NCBI GenBank assembly: GCA_024516035.1
Contig: CM044966.1
Coordinates: 19,538,576-19,602,575, forward strand
Direction: 5' to 3'
Length of the DNA: 64,000 nucleotides
Origin: Bactericera cockerelli
Lineage: Eukaryota; Arthropoda; Insecta; Hemiptera; Triozidae
The notes beneath the pieces are model-generated. The model was given only the letters and a program-made list of their open reading frames with translations, was not told where the DNA came from and searched no databases. Numbering within the stretch: position 1 is the stretch's first letter; each line of letters opens with the position of its first letter. A program made the translations under genes and the position numbers. Positions 29,263 to 38,736 of the stretch are shown piece by piece.

Positions 29263-29499
29263 GAATCCCACTGGAGACGGATTTTTTTTTACAACCATCT
29301 ACAATTCTACACTGATATATACTTTGGGTGGATATATCAGCAATCAAAAGCAACTTTTCTGAATGAAGAGCAATTTAAGTTTAAAAGGGCCGCCTAGGGG
29401 CGGCCCTGAAAGTGAAATGGGCCTGTTTTTCATTACGTAAAAAGAAAGCAGACATCTTGTATTGAGGCTTGATTTCTTTTCCAATAAATAGCCTCAAAT

Positions 29500-29640
29500 A
29501 GGTAATGCATCTGACTTTGTTTATACTTACCTATTCATTTTAATCTTTGTATTTGTTGACATTTTTATTATTGACATTGTAAATAGGGCTATTCCCGTAA
29601 ATATCCACCCGTACACCGGATATTCTTATTATTATGGCAT
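29500..29640 (+). mobile_element. LINE 3' end
   Basis: TAGGGCTATTCCCGTAAATA, TCCACCCGTACACCGGATAT then TTATTATTAT, the same terminus type as 19741-20055. Confidence 0.55.
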
Positions 29641-29719
29641 AAATAACCAAGATATATTTATTCATATCTATAGATCACAACCAACATAAAAAATAAACAA
29701 TATTTTTTAGACATTGGTT

Positions 29720-29990
29720 ACATTATAAAATTAAATTCCAAATTTCCGTAATATATGCGAGCTGTCCCCAAAACAGCACAGGTTTGTATCTCTGACAGCT
29801 TGAATTTTTCGGGTAGCATGGACAGGTTTTTCTCTAATGATATTGGTACACACCCCAGCGCTCCAATAATAACTGGAATGACTGTAGTGTGCATTTCAGT
29901 CCCCACATGCGCTCAATCTCAATGGCTAAATACTTGTATTTCAGTCGTTTTTCTGCCTCTTTGGAAACGACATTCGAATTATTATTATTA
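29720..29990 (-). pseudogene. Degraded retroelement polyprotein fragment
   Basis: Two overlapping minus-strand frames give KYLAIEIERMWGLK (about 29950-29900) and then PVIIGALGCVPISLEKNL with TCAVLGTARI (about 29880-29750). This succession resembles the conserved region after the reverse transcriptase in several animal non-LTR elements (an EIxRMW ... VVIGALG ... KAVILGTA pattern). The frame breaks near 29890 and no start or upstream RT is present, so it is a dead fragment. Family assignment is from memory of the pattern only. Confidence 0.6.
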
Positions 29991-30163
29991 TACATAAAAA
30001 AAATGCGATTTATTTTCACGGGGGCATGTTACTCCATTGGAAAGCATTTTCGCACCTTTTGTTATAAATTTGAGCCCCGCCCCCTAAAGAGGTCCATCAA
30101 ACATGTGGTCAACATATTATGTAGTTGTACATGATTTTCACACACCCTGTATAATCTGTACAC

Positions 30164-30215
30164 TTTTAATGAGACACTAATTTTATTATTGTCTTGAATT
30201 AGTGTCTCATTAAAA
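30164..30215. other. Perfect 19-bp-stem hairpin
   Basis: TTTTAATGAGACACTAATT (30164-30182) and AATTAGTGTCTCATTAAAA (30197-30215) are exact reverse complements around a 14-base loop. It lies between LINE debris and family H. It could be the end of an inverted-repeat element or a small hairpin RNA. Confidence 0.8.
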
Positions 30216-30239
30216 ATATACAGAGTTCTGTTATCTTTC

Positions 30240-30935
30240 AAATTGTTTTGAAATTTGTTTTTTTACTTCTGAGAAAATTCTAATATTGAAATCGGAAGTA
30301 GTGTGTTCGTTTTTGTAAAAAAAAAACTTTTTTTGCTTCGATTTCAATTTTTTTTCATATTTCTGGACGTTTCATGACCTCCTGAGCAACTTTGGTTTTG
30401 TGTCCGTCTGTTAAAAATATTCCTTGTAACGCGCAAATCTCAAAAACTACTGAACGGATTTAGATGAAATTTTGCACAAATAGAGGAGACGTTCTGTAGA
30501 TGGTCTCATTTTAAATTCATCAAATTCGTACAAGCGGTTCTGGGTGAAAGGGACCATGCGCCTGAAAACTAACTTTTTACTTAAACGCTTAAATCTCGAG
30601 AACAGTACACTAGATTTTGATAAAATTTTGTATGTCTATGCATATTATTGTTCCAAATAGGCTATTTATATTTATTTTTTAATTAATTATAATTTAACTC
30701 TGATATTTTAGAAAATCCGAAATTTTGAACAAAAAAGTCAAAAACACTTGCCGATACAGAATTTTTTGTAGAATCTAGAATGTAGGAAAATAGTATTCTA
30801 CCATAAAAAACAAATTTGAAGAAAATCGGTTTGGGAGATACAAGTGATTTAGTATAAAATTCAAAATTGGCACGTGTATACAATGTGAAACAATCACGAG
30901 GAAGTATTGTGTCCATAATTGGCAGTGTTTTTTTT
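30240..30935 (+). mobile_element. Family-H dispersed element, longest copy
   Basis: Shares its first 450 bp with 21815-22200 and its last part (ACAAATTTGAAGAAAATCGG, GGGAGATACAAGTGATTTAG, CACGAGGAAGTATTGTGTCC) with the reverse strand of 60090-60214. Non-coding. The 224-residue frame on its minus strand is AT-driven and matches nothing I know. Confidence 0.65.
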
Positions 30936-31299
30936 TCTTCTTCTCTTCTTAAGCAATAAATATTAAACGTGCTTACATTTTTGTGGAAAATAAGGAAACA
31001 GAGACGCAGTTCAAAAGTACAAAAAAAGAAGATTATATTTACACGTAGGGAAATGTATGTAGAGACAGCTGGTACGATTCCCAGCGAAATATGGGCTAGG
31101 TTTATCAAAATTTCAAGGGCCCTAGAAAAAAGCAAAAACGACTGATCCTTTTTTGCCCTTAACACACCCTCTAGTGTGAATATTAACCAATCAGAGCACA
31201 GTATTATTATTATTAGTATTTTAATATACCTCTTTAATAATAGGAAATCAGACGTATACAAACAAGTAATTATAATAATTAAAATACAAAATTTTGAAC
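30936..31299. other. No gene recognised
   Basis: AT-rich sequence between family H and a LINE-G end, with one ACCAATCAGAGCACAG phrase like the 28.9-kb foldback units. Confidence 0.45.
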
Positions 31300-31432
31300 A
31301 ATAATATATACAAGAAAAAATTATAGGATAGGATAAGGAAAGTAAAAAGATGAACATAGATAAAATATATACAGATGTCCTAACTAAAGGGCGGGGTTAT
31401 TGCCTATGGCAATCTCTTCCACCCAACCCTTA
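31300..31432 (-). mobile_element. LINE-G 3' end
   Basis: Minus strand GGGTTGGGTGGAAGAGATTG, CCGCCCTTTAGTTAGGACAT; ends in AT-rich tail next to a TTTCCTTATCCTATCC phrase. Confidence 0.6.
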
Positions 31433-31486
31433 CATCATTTACATCAGCTGTTAGTTAAATTAACGAATCTTGAATATTTTATCCTG

Positions 31487-32502
31487 TTTCATAATTCGGC
31501 CCTACAGCACAATGTAGATAATATACATGGCAAACATGATGAAATCCTTGATATTTAATCCTGTTTCATAATTCGGCCCTCCAGCACAATGTAGACAATA
31601 AACATGATGAAATCCTTGATATTTATTCCTGTTTCATGATACGGCCCTACAACACAATGTCGACAGTAAACATGGCAAACATGATGAAATCCTTGATATT
31701 TAATCCTGTTTCATAATTCGGCCCTACATTAACACCGCCCTTGATCAAGTTTTGCTTAATTATTTCAACTTTATTTCTTGTAAATTGTATATATTATATT
31801 TTGTAAATAAAACTTGATTAAATCTGTTTAATAATAATGTAGACAGTATACATGGCAAACATGATGAAATCCTTGATCTTTAATCCTGTTTCATGATACG
31901 GCCCTACAGCACAATGTAGACAATATACATGGCAAACATGATGAAATCCTTGATATTTAATCCTGTTTCATGATTCAGCCCTACAGCACAATGTAGACAA
32001 TATACCTGGCAAACATGATGAAATCCTTGATATTTAATCCTGTTTCATAATTCGCCCCTACAGCACAATGTAGACAATATACCTGGCAAACATGATGAAA
32101 TCCTTGATATTTAATCCTGTTTCATGATTCAGCCCTACAGCACAATGTAGACAATATACCTGGCAAACATGATGAAATCCTTGATATTTAATCCTGTTTC
32201 ATAATTCGCCCCTACAGCACAATGTAGACAGTAAACATGGCAAACATGATGAAATCCTTGATATTTAACCCTGTTTCATAATTCGGCCCTACAGCACATT
32301 GTAGACAATGTACATGGCAAACATGATGAAATCCTTGATATTTAATCCTGTTTCATAATTCGACCCTACAGCACAATGTAGACAATGTACATGGCAAACA
32401 TGATGAAATCCTTGATATTTAATCCTGTTTAATAATTCGGCCCTACAGCACAATGTAGACAATAAACATGGCAAACATGATGAAATCCTTGATATTTAAT
32501 CC
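31487..32502 (-). repeat. 77-bp minisatellite derived from the porcupine stop codon and 3' flank
   Basis: Minus-strand unit: ATGTTTGCCATGTACATTGT, CTACATTGTGCTGTAGGGCC, GAATTATGAAACAGGATTAA, ATATCAAGGATTTCATC. Spacing between units is 77 (for example 31491, 31568; 32124, 32200, 32277, 32354, 32431). There are about 12-13 units, one interrupted at 31727-31843. The first 30 bases equal the last codons and stop of the porcupine-like gene at 33111-33140, so every unit repeats the C-terminal MFAMYIVYIVL plus stop. This array lies directly downstream of that gene. Confidence 0.92.
31727..31843. mobile_element. About 115-bp insertion inside the 77-bp array
   Basis: Unrelated AT-rich sequence (CACCGCCCTTGATCAAGTTT ... 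TTTTGTAAATAAAACTTGAT) splits one unit between CCCTAC and AATGTAGACAG. Contains AATAAA and ends TAATAATAATG, as in a short retroposed 3' end. Confidence 0.6.
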
Positions 32503-32920
32503 TAAACTACAGCCAATTGGAATTGGAAGAACCTTGCACACAAGAAGATCTCATGCAAGCAAATCCAAAAGCCATTCACGTTGCCAACTTCTGGAAATTC
32601 AAGATTTGACGTTCAAGCATGTTTCCGGACACGGAAAGTAAGTAAGTATTTAATCCTGTTTTATAATTCGGCCCTACAGCACAATGTAGACAATGTACAT
32701 GGCAAACATAATGAAATCCTTGATATTTAATCCTAAACTACAGCCAATCAAGTAAATAATGTATATATGTATATAAATATTTCTTTTTTTTAAACTCTTA
32801 AATTTTATTGTATATTATAAATGAGGTACAACACAACCCACAACAAATAGGGTAATAGTACCTCATAAACTCCCTATATTCAATGTATATTATGTAAAAT
32901 TAAAATAAATAAAGAGTATT

Positions 32921-32956
<36 letters not shown>

Positions 32957-33135
32957 GAATTGGAAGAACCTTGCACACAAGAAGATCTCATGCAAGCAAA
33001 TCCAAAAGCCATTCACGTTGCCAACTTCTGGAAATTCAAGATTTGACGTTCAAGCATGTTTCCGGACACGGAAAGTAAGTAAGTATTTAATCCTGTTTTA
33101 TAATTCGGCCCTACAGCACAATGTAGACAATGTAC
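32501..33135. repeat. Tandem duplication of about 230 bp, second copy interrupted
   Basis: Copy 1 (about 32501-32730) and copy 2 (about 32731-32748 plus 32954-33135) share CCTAAACTACAGCCAAT, GGAATTGGAAGAACCTTGCA, CATGCAAGCAAATCCAAAAG, TTTCCGGACACGGAAAGTAA and one 77-bp unit. Copy 2 runs into the porcupine stop codon. On the plus strand an unknown frame ends FWKFKI then stop; its origin is unclear. Confidence 0.85.
32749..32953 (+). mobile_element. Retroposed insertion with AATAAA and 28-base poly(A) tail
   Basis: Splits copy 2 of the duplication exactly between CAGCCAAT and TTGGAATTGG, while copy 1 (32511-32525) shows the uninterrupted site. The 3' end has overlapping AATAAA signals (32904-32913), then a tail of about 28 A from 32926. 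This is the form of a short 5'-truncated LINE or SINE or processed transcript. The target duplication is at most 3-4 bases. Confidence 0.75.
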
Positions 33136-34491
33136 ATGGCGAACATGATGTAGGGACTGACATAGCCGAGGTTCGCCCAGCGCTGGGGTGGGAACTCCAA
33201 GCCCGCGTCTGGGTCCCTGTAGAGCTCCTCACTGTTGAGTATGCAGCCCAGGTATGCCAGGTGGTACACGTTGAGCAACAGGAACAGCGCGTTCACCAGC
33301 ACACTGCGCATGCTCCAGACGTTGTGCGCATGCGCCGTGCAGTGCGCAGGACACAACGTGCTGCGTACGCAGGCGTCCAGCGCCCGGGCAAGTTGCGCGC
33401 GCAGCTTGTACTCGACGTACGCGTACACGCTGAGGCACAGGAGGATCTGACTGATGAACGGGTTGAACCCGTGCAGGCCGCACGACACGACGTACGTGAC
33501 CAGCAGGTTGAGGAACACGTTGGCGAGTCGCAGCTCGCGGAAGATGTACGTGTTGAGGAACTGCGAGAGCGGGCGGTTCCAGTGCGCAGTCGCAAGCTTG
33601 AGGGAGTGAGGGAGCTCTACGTGGAGGGGGCTGCACACGGGGAGTGACGCGTCTGGGCTGAAGCCCGCCACCAGGAAAGTCACCGCGGACATGGCGCTGA
33701 TGAAGTAGTGCGACACTCTGAAGCTCAGCGCGTCCCGGTACACAAAGCCCAGCCGCCAGGCGCCCGTGGGGAACACCATCACTGCGCATGTGCAGCTCAG
33801 GTAGAACAGAGTGAGCAGAGCGTGCTTTGCGATGCGCGTCACGCTCACGGGCGCTGGCTTCTCCATGCTGTCGATGTACTGCTTGTACGAGGCCCAGGGA
33901 CCGAACAGCACGGTGCCGGGACTGAAGAGGTAGCCGAGCAGGTCTAGGCTGCGCGGGAGACGACTGCGCATGTCGACCACGACGCTCAGCAGCTTGATGC
34001 TCATGAGCATGAACACGCTGCGCACCTGGATGAAGCCAGTCAGCGCGTACTCGCACGCCGTGATGGTTACTATGGAAACCACAAGGAGCGTGTGGAACAC
34101 GTAGCGGAAGCGTTGCAGCACGAGAACGAGGACTAACAGAGACACGCTGTAGACACACACGTACACCAGGAGGTGCTCGAAGTATCTGTACAGGATGGCG
34201 AGGCCGAAAGAGAACGTTGGCGTAGTTCCGATACAGACCGCTAGAGCGCACGACAGGTATCGACACGACTGACCGGTAGAGGGCGCAGAGAGCGAGCGTT
34301 TCTCCCAGCTGCAAGCCGGCGGTTTCCAGCGTGGGCAGGAGACAGTTGGTGTAGAGTGCGCGAGGATCGGCAAGGTCCGAGTAGTTCTCGTAATCGTCCG
34401 CTAGAGCGCTCGTGTCGTCTCCGCCAGCTCCCCAGACCAGATGTTTTTGATCGTACTCGCCGTAATCGTCACCATCATACTCGTCATACAT
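33111..34491 (-). CDS. porcupine: Porcupine-like Wnt O-acyltransferase (MBOAT), single exon, one apparent frameshift
   Basis: Porcupine is an ER multipass enzyme that attaches palmitoleate to Wnt proteins. The main frame (about 34275 down to the stop at 33111) matches animal PORCN: LGYLFSPGTVLFGPW (PORCN has GYLYFVGTIVFGPW), LHVELPHSLKLATAHWN, then SCGLHGFNPF with the invariant MBOAT histidine, YAYVEYKLRAQLARALDACV, and the C-terminal AYLGCIL and RWANLGYVSPY. About eight to ten hydrophobic segments are visible. The N-terminus lies in another frame from the ATG at 34491 (MYDEYDGDDYGEYD, then NCLLPTLETAG, as in PORCN) up to about 34260. A one-base excess or two-base loss near 34258-34280 separates the frames. 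Total length (about 460 residues) is normal. No introns, and much higher GC than the surroundings. It could be a true gene with a sequencing error, or a recently broken copy. It converges on the 77-bp array made from its own 3' end. Confidence 0.88.
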
Positions 34492-35395
34492 GGCGCGGGA
34501 TTTCTTTAGGAGATTTCGAGGACAAGAGAATTGGAGATTTCTTGGGGCTTCTGAGAATGAGAGAACTGGACAGTGTCACCTCATCGGGTTTCTAGATTTC
34601 CATGGTCCCCGTTTTGGTCAAGAGCCGCTTGATGAACTTTTCTCCAATCAGGATCAGTACATGTCGAGGCCTTGAAAAGTTTTTCTTTGGGCTTCCGAAG
34701 AAGAGAGACCTGGAGTCATTTAGCTTTCTAAATTCTGATTGTATGTCCTGCTCTTTCAAGAACCTCCCTCCAATCAGGATCAGTACATGACGTGGCCTTT
34801 CGGAATATAGCAATCTTGAGTTCAATTCACATAGGAGCAACCAGTCCACTGAGGGAAAAGCCCATGGCCACTTATCTACTCAAACATGTTATCTCGGAAA
34901 TGACGTCTCAGCCATGTGTGATACTGATAATACGTATCTTACTGATAATATGAATAATCTGCACACAAACAAATGGACTTATCAAAATTTGAATTTCTCC
35001 AGGAAACTTTACCTACTTGTTCTTGTGAGAAGTGATCTTTCAATTGGAACACGTCAGAATCTCATTACTCTCAGAGGGTTTGGTATTTTCTTACTTTCCT
35101 GAGCACACCTGCAGAATGAAACACACAAAATTGACACAATCAGGGGAATGAAGATCGATTCTGATGACTTCTAAACAGGTGAAAAATAGATTTTACTGAC
35201 TCTTGACAAACTTCTGTTTGAACTTTAATAAGCGGAGAAAATTGTTTAGTTAAATATATTCTTCGCACATTACTACTGGATCTACACAAGCCAAAGATAG
35301 ACTTTAAAAACTTCTATAAGAGTTTATTTGAACTTCTTAACAAATGGAGAAAAATTAACAGTGCAGTTAGTTTTATTCTTCACACATTACTACTT
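34492..35395. other. 5' flank of porcupine with a duplicated CCAATCAGGATCAGTACATG motif
   Basis: The phrase TCCAATCAGGATCAGTACAT occurs near 34640 and again near 34770, with related text around each (CGAGGCCTT / CGTGGCCTT). It gives an 85-residue minus-strand ORF with an internal repeat (RPRHVLILIG twice), which I do not recognise. From 34860 on the sequence is AT-rich with no ORF. Promoter elements of porcupine would lie here; I cannot name one. Confidence 0.5.
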
Positions 35396-35396
35396 G

Positions 35397-35645
35397 AGCC
35401 GTATTTTTCTTTCTAACCAATGTAAAACAAACGGGAATAAAATGAACCTAACTGGAAGTCATTTTTCTTTTGGAAGAGGAAAAATTTCCACTTCCAAAGT
35501 TAACCAAAATGGAAGTAGAAAATTCTTGCTTCCAGTTCTTTTATAGGTTAAGTCCATTGTTTATCTTTAAAAGTACCGAAACGCATTTTTCTTTCACGAA
35601 TGTGGTAAATGTTAACCTTGGAATAAAATGGAAATGTTTGAAAAT
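35397..35645. mobile_element. MITE-like copy (same family as 3007-3297), right end missing
   Basis: GCCGTATTTTTCTTTCTAAC start, then ATTTTTCTTTTGGAAGAGGA, ATTCTTGCTTCCAGTTCTTT and TAAGTCCATTGTTTATCTTT, closely matching 3007-3240. The right inverted repeat is absent. Confidence 0.65.
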
Positions 35646-35909
35646 ATCGCACCTGGAAAAATTCAACACAAGATAGACTTCATTGACTCTTAAAAAACTT
35701 CTAATTGAGTCTATTTGAACTTCTTCATAAACTGAAAAAAAAATGAACAGTTCAGTTAAAAATAACCTCACACATGAGGGTCTGATGAGTGACAAGTTAT
35801 GGGCTAGAAAATGATTTTCCTTACTGATATGAAAAACTTTTATTGCTGTTTGACAATTAACGTTGTGCAAGAAGTGTTTTATGGACTTCAATACGAAACA
35901 TTTCGACAG
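35646..35909. other. No gene recognised
   Basis: AT-rich; phrases such as AGATAGACTT, CTTCTAATTGAGTCTATTTG and TGAACTTCTT echo 35285-35345, so there is a weak local duplication. Confidence 0.4.
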
Positions 35910-35917
35910 AGGGTCAC

Positions 35918-36018
35918 CAGTAGCGTAGCTAGGGGGGGGGGGGGTTTCTGAACCCCGATCAAAACCTCTCTACCCCCCCCCCCCCTCTCCCCTCAATGTA
36001 GGTCTAGCTACGCCACTG
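35918..36018. mobile_element. 101-bp hAT-type MITE with poly(G)/poly(C) arms
   Basis: CAGTAGCGTAGCTAG and CTAGCTACGCCACTG ends are flanked by the 8-bp duplication AGGGTCAC (35910-35917 and 36019-36026). The interior has a run of about 12 G and a run of about 14 C, so the whole element can fold on itself. Confidence 0.85.
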
Positions 36019-36026
36019 AGGGTCAC

Positions 36027-36430
36027 TTGCGAATGGAATTTTTTTTCAATGAATGATTTTGATTCTACAGTAAATATGAATAAAAATGTATATTCACGAG
36101 CCAAGCTCTACTCACACACAGACAACAAATAAAATCAATAAGACCAGAGAATGCCATCTCTACCATCAAAACCACGAAAACACGAACGTTCTTCGGCGGC
36201 CACCTTTATCGATCATAATAAAGTTTTTCAAAATTTTCTCAGGAGTCGTGTTTCTTGTAGGTATTCAGAACTTACAAAATGTGACTTTCAGATTTCCACT
36301 GTTTGTCGTAAAATTAATCAAAGTTCCTCTGGGCTCAAAAAATAAATAAATACCATGGAACGGAAACCACCAATTAGGGGTTTTCCTTCATATGAAAAAA
36401 AAAACCCTGAAAAAGAGAGACGCAAAATAT
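36027..36430. other. No gene recognised
   Basis: Short ORFs only. The neighbouring phrase TTTATCGATCATAATAAAGT and the text around 36230 resemble 38550-38600 (TAATAAAGTCCCTTCAAAAT), a weak dispersed repeat. Confidence 0.4.
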
Positions 36431-36454
36431 TCAAAATCAATAGACCAAAAAACC

Positions 36455-36657
36455 ACGCACGCTGCAAGGAACAATGGCGAAGAAAGAATCCACAACATAG
36501 CCACAGGGGAGATTTGTGAGGAGTGTCCAGGAATGGAACCAGAGATAAGTCTAAGGCCGCTGCAAGGAACAAGGAACAATGGCGAAGAAGAATCCACAAC
36601 ATAGCCACAGGGGAGATTTGTGAGGAGTGTCCAGGACTGGAACCAGAGATAAGTCTA
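36455..36657. repeat. Tandem duplication of about 100 bp
   Basis: GCTGCAAGGAACAATGGCGA, ATCCACAACATAGCCACAGG, GGAGATTTGTGAGGAGTGTC and GATAAGTCTAAGGCC occur twice (from about 36459 and 36557). The plus frame (EQWRRRIHNIATGEICEEC) resembles neither a known domain nor noise; it may be a retroelement pol tail. Confidence 0.8.
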
Positions 36658-36812
36658 AGGCCGAAGCTACGATTGGAGCGGCAAGCAGTGACCGACAAGC
36701 GGCAAGCGATTTTTTTTTTTATCGTAGCGACCTACTAAGCATTTCCAAATTCTCATTTTGCCGCTCGCCGCTTACCGCTCACCGCTTGACGCTCCTATCG
36801 TAGCTTCGGCCT
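36658..36812. mobile_element. 155-bp MITE with long inverted repeats
   Basis: AGGCCGAAGCTACGAT then GGAGCGGCAAGC on the left, and GCTTGACGCTCC then ATCGTAGCTTCGGCCT on the right. Imperfect repeats of about 45 bp including internal CGGCAAGC motifs. Target duplication ambiguous (TAAGG on both sides, offset). Confidence 0.75.
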
Positions 36813-36881
36813 AAGGCTGGTATGCAGAAACGTTTTTTTCATTCCCTATAGGGTTCACTGTAGGGTGGTCTCGAGCTTGCT

Positions 36882-37690
36882 GTAGGGAATACTTCGACCT
36901 TGACAATTATTTATTAAATAGACATCTGAATGCGCATGCTTCTCATTTAAACGCTTCAAACACAAAAAGACGCTTCAAACAGACGTCTCTGAATAACAAA
37001 ATCAGCTGAAGGGACAGATGACCCAGGCATCCCTACAGTGAGGACCCATTACTTAGACCTTGACAATTATTTATTAAAGAGACATCTGAATGCAAATGCG
37101 CACAGACGCTTCAAACAAACGTCTCTGAATAACAAAATCAGCTGAAGGGACAAATGACCCAGACATCCCTACAGTGAGGACCCATTACTTAGATCTTGAC
37201 AATTATTTATTAAAGAGACATCTGAATGCACATGCGCACAGACGCTTCAAACAAACGTCTCTGAATAACAAAATCAGCTGAAGAGACAAATGACCCAGGC
37301 ATCCCTACAGTGAGGACCCATTACTTAGACCTTGACAATTATTTATTAAAGAAACATCTGAATGCACAATTACACATGCGCTCAGACGCTTTAAACAGAC
37401 GTCTCTGAATAACAAAATCAGCTGAAGGGACAAATGACCCAGGCATCCCTACAGTGAGGACCCATTACTTGGACCTTGACAATTATTTATTAAAGAAACA
37501 TCTGAATGCACATGCGCACAGACGCTTTAAACAAACGTCTCTGAATAACAAAATCAGCTGAAGGGACAAATGACCCAGGCATCCCTACAGTGAGGACCCA
37601 TTACTTGGACCTTGACAATTATTTATTAAAGAAACATCTGAATGCACATGCGCACAGACGCTTTAAACAAACGACTCTGAATAACAAAAT
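36882..37690. repeat. Tandem repeat of about 137 bp, 6 copies
   Basis: CTTGACAATTATTTATTAAA occurs near 36898, 37058, 37195, 37334, 37476 and 37611. Units also share ACAGACGCTT, GTCTCTGAATAACAAAATCA, GCTGAAGGGACAAATGACCC and CATCCCTACAGTGAGGACCC. Small indels between copies. No ORF spans it. Confidence 0.92.
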
Positions 37691-37891
37691 CATGCCGGAT
37701 CGTGATGGAAAAGAAAATATTTATTTTATTTGCTTAAAAATGGCGGATAATATTTGCAGCCAGATCGCGATAGAAGAGAAAAATATTCCTATTATTCACT
37801 TTATTTGTTTTTTTTTTCTTCAGAATTTTTATAGCCCCATTATGTAAATCAATGGATGATCACTTGCAAATAATGGAATTTTTTTCTAGTC

Positions 37892-38096
37892 AATAATAAT
37901 AATACTGTTTAGAGGAAAGGTAACCACTAGGTAATGCTCAAAGCATTTTCTACCACCTAACCCTCAGAGTCTTATTATTATGTAGTCACAAATTCAAATT
38001 AATGAGGAAAAATTCATGCACTGGGTGGGATTCGAACCAACGGATCCCTACACTGCCTGGATGAGCAGACTAGCGCGTTAACCACTTGACTACCAG
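37892..38096 (-). mobile_element. SINE-A copy
   Basis: Head GTGGTTAACGCGCTAGTCTG, B box GGTTCGAATCCCACC, body with a deletion near GGTTACCTTTCC; TTATTATT tail. Confidence 0.8.
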
Positions 38097-38184
38097 TCAA
38101 CTGATTCTAATGTTAAAATGTACCAGAAAGAGCTATTAACTAAAACCAAGAAAAATGAGAGATCTTAAAGCTTTATAAAGTTTT

Positions 38185-38486
38185 TTAAAGGTGAGTGTTT
38201 CACAGCCTTTTTTATTTCGTAGCCGTGAAACAGGAGCTACTGTAGACGCTTGTGGTCTGTGTAGTAGTGTAGTAGCCTGCCCATCCCGTAGTATGCCTCC
38301 CCTCTCATGGGCGAGGAGTGACACAATCCTTCTCATATAGGTACTGGGTCAACACGAGCGCACCGGAAGGTATCCCTTACAAACAATAACCAAATTAAAA
38401 ATACAATTTTTTGTCGGCACGGGGGATCGAACCCAGGACCTTCCATGGCAAGCGAAGGCTTAACCACTGAGCTAATCGCGCGCTCA
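38185..38486 (-). mobile_element. SINE-C copy
   Basis: Head GAGCGCGCGATTAGCTCAGT, B box GGGTTCGATCCCCC, body with GTATTTTTAATTTGGTTATT and GCATACTACGGGATGGGCAG. Confidence 0.82.
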
Positions 38487-38736
38487 AATGGGGATTTTTT
38501 TTCTACCAAGGATGTCTGTGTGTTCTGATCTTTAAACACCTTTATCACTCAAGTCATAATAAAGTCCCTTCAAAATTATGTCAGGAATAGTTTTAGCTGG
38601 TATTCAGAACTTAAAAAAAAATATGTTTCGAGAGTGTGTGACATGGCAGATAAAATATCAAACAAAATCCCAAATGGGAGATTTGTTTCAAACCCCACAC
38701 CTGACAGTTGGATTCACTAGAGAATCTTTATGATTT
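38487..38736. other. No gene recognised
   Basis: Short AT-rich stretch; only weak similarity to 36200-36260. Confidence 0.4.

Noticed and set aside
30683..31357. 224-codon minus-strand ORF
   Set aside because: AT-driven Ile/Phe/Leu-rich frame crossing three different repeats; no domain recognised.
34225..34290. A tiny intron explaining the porcupine frame change
   Set aside because: GTCAGT and CTCTAG exist but would define an intron of about 33 bases, too short for a normal animal intron.
33229..34491. The 420-codon frame from 34491 read to its end as one protein
   Set aside because: Only its first ~75 residues resemble porcupine; the Arg/Pro/His-rich remainder is the wrong frame of the GC-rich gene.
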